Shown: positions 59,556-64,000 of the stretch, piece by piece
How positions within the stretch are numbered: position 1 is the stretch's first letter
How the letters are laid out: each line of letters starts with the position of its first letter
DNA from: Serinus canaria
Taxonomy: Eukaryota > Chordata > Aves > Passeriformes > Fringillidae
Direction of reading: 5' to 3'
Assembly: GCF_022539315.1 (NCBI RefSeq)
Contig: NC_066317.1
Span: forward strand, 54,044,435 to 54,108,434
Length of the DNA stretch: 64,000 nucleotides
Made by a program: the position numbers and the translations under genes
Notes under the pieces: model-generated
Database searches by the model: none
Seen by the model: the letters and a program-made list of their open reading frames with translations, nothing else
Told to the model about the DNA's origin: nothing

Positions 59556-61014
59556 GGCAACGCGTGTTGGAAGATTTAAGCAATATTAAGCAATATTAGG
59601 TTATTTTAAGGAGAAGTGGTGGTTTAAATTTACACCCAGATAGTGAAAACTTATGGCTGCAGTGCAGATATGCCTGGCTACACTGGCAAATAGGTGTTTC
59701 TCTGCACCCCAAACTAGCAAAGAATAGATACTTTAAATAGATCATTTTCTGTAATAGATCAATACTCTCTTGTTTTACAGATTCAGGTACATACAGTGGT
59801 TTGGCTGTTAAAAAAATCAATACAAATATAGTGCCATCTTTGCACCTGGGACCAGTGCAAGGGAGTAGGATGCTATAGCAGAGCTTCTTCTTCAGCTCAC
59901 CTCCAGCCACTCCACTGCTTCTCTAAAATCTCTCAAACTTCATGAAATTCTGCAGGACAAGTGTTCGCTGCTCCACAGAGTGAGCTGCTTCTCACCCTTG
60001 CCAAGTAAAAAAAATCAGCTCTTCAGCAAGGCTGTGGTTATTACTGGTAGGAGGCTAAAACAGGGGCTGGTTTCACAGTGTCCAGCTGCTTTTTTAATCT
60101 GAAATCTTTTGCATAGCTATAGCAACCATGCAGCATAGTCACATTCCAGCTATCTGTGACAAAGAGGGATGTCTACTGTTACCTGCTTTGTTTTTCTTGC
60201 ACACAGAACTGATGCTATCCCACTGTATGTTTTGTAAGTAATTTATAAACATTGCTTATAAATGAATAAAACTAGGGTTCTGGAAAACCTTTTTGTTTAA
60301 GTAAAGACATTTTTCATATCATAATAATCTTCTCTATTGCAATTCTCATACAGGTGCACAGAATTTTCTTGTTTAAAAGCATAGATTATGACTGAGAGAA
60401 TTAAAATGGTCTTTCCATGACTAAAACTGACTATGGAAAGGATGTAGCAGAACACTGCCACCTCCAGTTGCAGACCATACACAGAATATACTGAGTGTAT
60501 TATTCTGTCACTTATTCAGAATTAATGGTAAACAGGCATGAGCTCTGGCAAAAGACTCAGCCTGACTGCCAGTGCAGAGGCATACACACATTTTAGCCTT
60601 TGATTACAGCTGATTTATTTAAAAAAATACAGTAAAAAACTGATATCACATAAACAAATAAGCCACCACTCCCCACATACTATTATAATCAAGTTGCCAT
60701 ATCTGAAAAATTCCTATTACTAGGGACATTCAGTTAAGGACTCTGATCTCTAACTTCAGGGCTTTCCCTGCTCAGCTTAGATTGGGTACAAGGAAAGGGA
60801 ATCTACCTTCATGTTTTCCTATGTCCTTGCTTTCTACTTGTCTAGGATGAACTTCTCAAAGAGTTCTAAAGTTCTGTGGGATAGCCTATGATGTGCGAAT
60901 ATGTGCAGAGGGGGGGAACATCCAGGCTGAATCTTTAGTGCCCATGACCCAACAGAGGTGGAGGTTTACACTGAAAGGCTGCACTAATGTGGGATGCTTT
61001 TTTTGGCCAATGTG

Positions 61015-61042
61015 AAGTGATAAGTGTCATCACTTATCACTT
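61015..61042. repeat. Perfect 12-bp inverted repeat, 4-nt loop
   Basis: AAGTGATAAGTG (61015-61026), loop TCAT, then CACTTATCACTT (61031-61042), an exact reverse complement. It carries two divergent GATAA (GATA-factor type) cores. No element termini or target duplication are visible. Confidence 0.93.
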
Positions 61043-62529
61043 GTAAAAAAAGGAGAGCAGATTTACAGCAGATTAGGTGGAGAGGATGATGATGGCTGCT
61101 GCCTACCTCTATAAAGGGAGTGAAAAGACATGAGATAATACCATTAAAACATATGAAGTGTGAGAATACATCTCCTGAGTGCCAGGTGAAAAAAAAAGGT
61201 TTTTTTTTTCATAAAGTTTCTGTACCTAGTATCTCCTGATGGCTAGAGCAGAATTTCTAACTTAGGTTCCAGCTAAGGCTTATTGCTGGCACACTGTCCT
61301 CCTTACCTCTCCTTTCCATCTCACCTGTCTTGGCCACACTATTGGCCACTTCTGTCTTCCTGCTTCAGCCACTAAGCCATGCTACTTACAACTCTGCCTT
61401 CTACATGGGATTGATATTTTTTCCTATGTCACTTTTCCAGTCTTAGCTCTGAAAGTGCTCCTTGCCTTTTCCTTGGCTAAAATTGCATCAGAGTTTACTT
61501 CAAACACGTATCACCTGTCAGATCAGGCACCAAGCTGTAACACTTGTTATTAGCACAGTCTCATGTTCTGGGTGTGATTTGTTTGGAGAGAAAGCGACAA
61601 ATTAAATGAAGCTGAAAGAAAAGCAAAAGGTATCAAGAGATGGAAAAACATAAATTAGGAGTTAAGACCAAGAGAAAAGATAAATATGCACAGCCTGACT
61701 AAGTGAGATCTTGCTGGAGGAGAGGAAACAGATACCCACAGGTGTATGAATAAACACAAAAGAAAAAAAAATACCTAGCAAAGCGCTTGGAAACAGTAGC
61801 AATAGGGAAGAAAAGAAGGAAGAATATTGAGATTAAATGATATATATTAGATAGGGAAATTGCCTTCCAAGTTGGAGTCTTACAATAATATTAACATTCT
61901 ACTTTTAAAACAATTTGTGGAATATAATTAACCTTTTAAAAATCTTTATCTTTAAAGACAAAGCCATTATCATTTTGCACCAATATATGATTACATCATT
62001 TAATACCCTATCACTGCCTGCATAAATGAGAATTATTCTCAGAGAGGAGAACAAGTAAGAACAACCAATGAGCTAATAGTATGGAATATGTTTTCCTATG
62101 TCTCTGGAAGAACCTCAGGTCATTTTCTCATTAAAAATAAGCATACTGTAAAAGGCAATTATGGCAAAAGGAGGGCAGAATTCTTTCAGCCAGAAAAAAA
62201 AATATTTCGGGGAAAATATAAATATTCAAATTTAAAATCTCCCCAAAGAAACATTTAAATTTCCTTTACAAAATGAGGTATATATTTTCAAATTGTCCTG
62301 ACTTCAAAAATTGCAATAACTTAAAATTACCTAAATATTCAAATAGTATACTCTAGATCACTCCATTCCTTTTTGTTTGCTTGTTTCAGCTTTGTCTTTA
62401 GGCTAATAAAATAATTATTTATGCATATCTACTTCCACAAAACCACTGCCTAATACTTCCAGAGTACACCTCATACCAGATTTCTTTTAATGATTCATGA
62501 AGAGTTGCAGACAGCACTCTTATATTTAT

Positions 62530-63085
62530 AGAATTAAAGACCAAGAGATCATAAGGTCATCTAGGTTTATCTTCAGTGAATCACAGGCTCTTAAATTTCA
62601 TTAACTTCCCTGGTATATATCCAAAACTCATATTTGACTAAGGTGTATCTTCCCAACTACACTGAGCACTGATGTGAAGGCAAGAGGTGCAGAATCCAGA
62701 CCTCCTCTTAATCTTTGCCAATATTTAATTGCTTGCACTGTTAAAAAATGTGTCTGATTTCTCATTTGAAATTGCCTCTTTTTATGCTTCTCTTCACCAG
62801 ATTAAAGAGCTCTTTGGTACCTGGTATATTTTCCCCATGAAGGTACCTGTACACTGTAATCAAGGCACCTCTCAATCTTCTTGTTGATAAGGTAGGCAGA
62901 TTGAGCTCTTTTAGAGTCCTCCAGTAAGACATTTTCTCCAGCCCTCAAATCATTTTTGCAGCTCCTTCCTGAGCTCTGTGCCATTTTTCACTGTCCTTTT
63001 AAAGAAGTGGACACTAGCACTGATGAAATATTCCTGTAGCTGTCTCACCAGTTCCTTATGCTCTTTGCTGTACTTATTCATCCTC
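62530..63085 (-). mobile_element. Ancient amniote-type CR1 LINE, 3' half (minus orientation)
   Basis: Read on the plus strand, this matches the reverse of an old CR1 group best known from turtles and crocodilians. In order it shows AAGGTCATCTAGGTTTATCT, AATCACAGGCTCTTAAATTT, TTTGACTAAGGTGTATCTTC, CACTGTTAAAAAATGTGTCT, AGATTAAAGAGCTCTTTGGT, ACCTGGTATATTTTCCCCAT, GAAGGTACCTGTACACTGTA, ATCAAGGCACCTCTCAATCT and TTTTCTCCAGCCCTCAAATC. It ends near GTAGCTGTCTCACCAGTTCC. The match is nearly continuous for about 550 bases with few gaps, which is good preservation for so old a family. It is distinct from the younger GC-rich avian CR1 copies elsewhere. The minus-strand frame at 62802-62984 is part of it, not a gene. 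Confidence 0.9.
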
Positions 63086-64000
63086 TGAAGAAAGGCAGAG
63101 CTAGTCAGAAGGCACCATCTGGTGAGGAAGTCTGACTGGTAGGGGGCAGATTTAAATACTTAAAGAGTAGCAGAGGGGAGGGTGGAATGGGCAAAGGACA
63201 TTTAAAGACTGACTTGCTAGACTATGATCATTTTTAGTTTCCCCAGGAGGTTAGTGAATTCTTCTCCCTTGGACTGCTATTGCCTGTGTTTAAAAAGGTG
63301 AACAGCAGCAGACTATAAAATATGGAAAATGAAAATTTCATTGGGATTACACATGGATGAGAAAAATCAGCATCTGCCTGCTGGAAAACACAGGATTAAT
63401 GGGGAGAAGGCAAGCAGGGAAAAGGGGAAAAATTAAAAAAAAAAAAAAGAAATGCCATGATAGTCAAATAGGAACAGAAAAACTGCACAAAAGACTATAA
63501 ATGGGAAGGGGATTCCATGGCCCTAGTCAAAGTTGTAACCTATATTAAAAAAGCATACTGAAGTCTCAGAATGCAGGTCCAGTATTGAAGCTAATGCCCA
63601 CCCTGCAAAGCCAACACCTGAGAGGGGACACTAAAGATTTTGCCCCACTCAGTTCTGCAAATTGTATTTCTTAGTAAAAGATTATTTTTAGAAGCTTATA
63701 AAGGTGTTGAGTAAAGAACAGGATGTAGAACCTGGAGACTGTTTACTTATGCACCCAGCTGCTCCTAACTGCTGGGGCAGCTCATAAGAAAAAGACTGCC
63801 AGACAAGCATAAAGCTGGTTGTTGAGATCAGAGGCAACAGTCTGAGTTACAGATATAAACAGCATGCAAGTGCAAGAGAGAGCTTTTGAATGTCTTTCAG
63901 AAGCTGCAGAAGCCAAAACACTCTCTTCTCCCCTTCTGCAAGGACTTAGGCATTTGTCTCTGGCTCTCCATTCAGCCATGGTTATTCATTCCTCTAGGAT
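63086..64000. other. Unassigned non-coding sequence to window end
   Basis: Contains a 14-A run at 63435-63448. A minus-strand frame at 63782-63979 has no motif. No gene or repeat was recognised. Confidence 0.45.

Larger units (their letters stand above)
58906..62529. other. Unassigned AT-rich non-coding sequence
   Basis: No gene or transposon recognised. It contains a TA/CA-rich simple repeat at 59513-59555, a small AAGCAATATT tandem at 59578-59597, a perfect 12-bp hairpin at 61015-61042, and an A9-GG-T10 foldback at 61189-61209. Open frames such as 59596-59910 on the minus strand carry no signature. Confidence 0.45.

Noticed and set aside
61189..61209. A9-GG-T10 foldback as a transcription terminator
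   Set aside because: Homopolymer foldbacks are common in AT-rich vertebrate DNA and no transcribed gene is nearby.

Overview
This window looks like avian nuclear DNA, probably from a neoavian or songbird genome. It is AT-rich and CpG-poor, and the interspersed repeats are the bird kind: many 5'-truncated CR1 LINE copies plus solo LTRs of avian endogenous retroviruses. These calls come from recognising repeat consensus wording by eye. No alignment was run, so most repeat boundaries are good to about 10-30 bases. The TSD-defined boundaries are exact.

I find no protein-coding gene, tRNA, rRNA or CRISPR array. The open frames are short (most under 110 codons), overlap in several frames, and lack family motifs. 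Three of the longer ones are explained by repeats: LINE reverse transcriptase at 54943-55413, and CR1 at 33395-33655 and 58614-59159. The window is best read as a gene desert or part of a very large intron.

Layout: 1-7.7 kb is unique AT-rich sequence with two small CR1 scraps. 7.7-9.2 kb holds two CR1 copies in opposite orientation. 13.8-15.9 kb holds the most structured locus, a 556-bp ERVL-type solo LTR split by two later minus-strand LTRs, each with its own 5-bp target duplication. 16-33 kb is repeat-poor and holds several TAAT-rich blocks that resemble conserved non-coding DNA. 33.3-34.3 kb is a CR1 with a recognisable 3' reverse-transcriptase region. 37.1-37.5 kb is an LTR fragment. 41.1-41.6, 50.6-50.8, 51.5-51.8 and 58.4-58.9 kb are further CR1 copies. 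52.5-52.9 kb is another LTR fragment. 55 kb is an old LINE reverse-transcriptase remnant. 62.5-63.1 kb is an ancient amniote-type CR1 in minus orientation.

Nothing here forms a pathway or operon. The points most worth checking are the nested LTR cluster, the perfect 20-bp hairpin created inside the 58.5-kb CR1, the well-kept ancient CR1 at 62.5 kb, and the TAAT-rich blocks as candidate enhancers. I did not find a convincing undescribed system.
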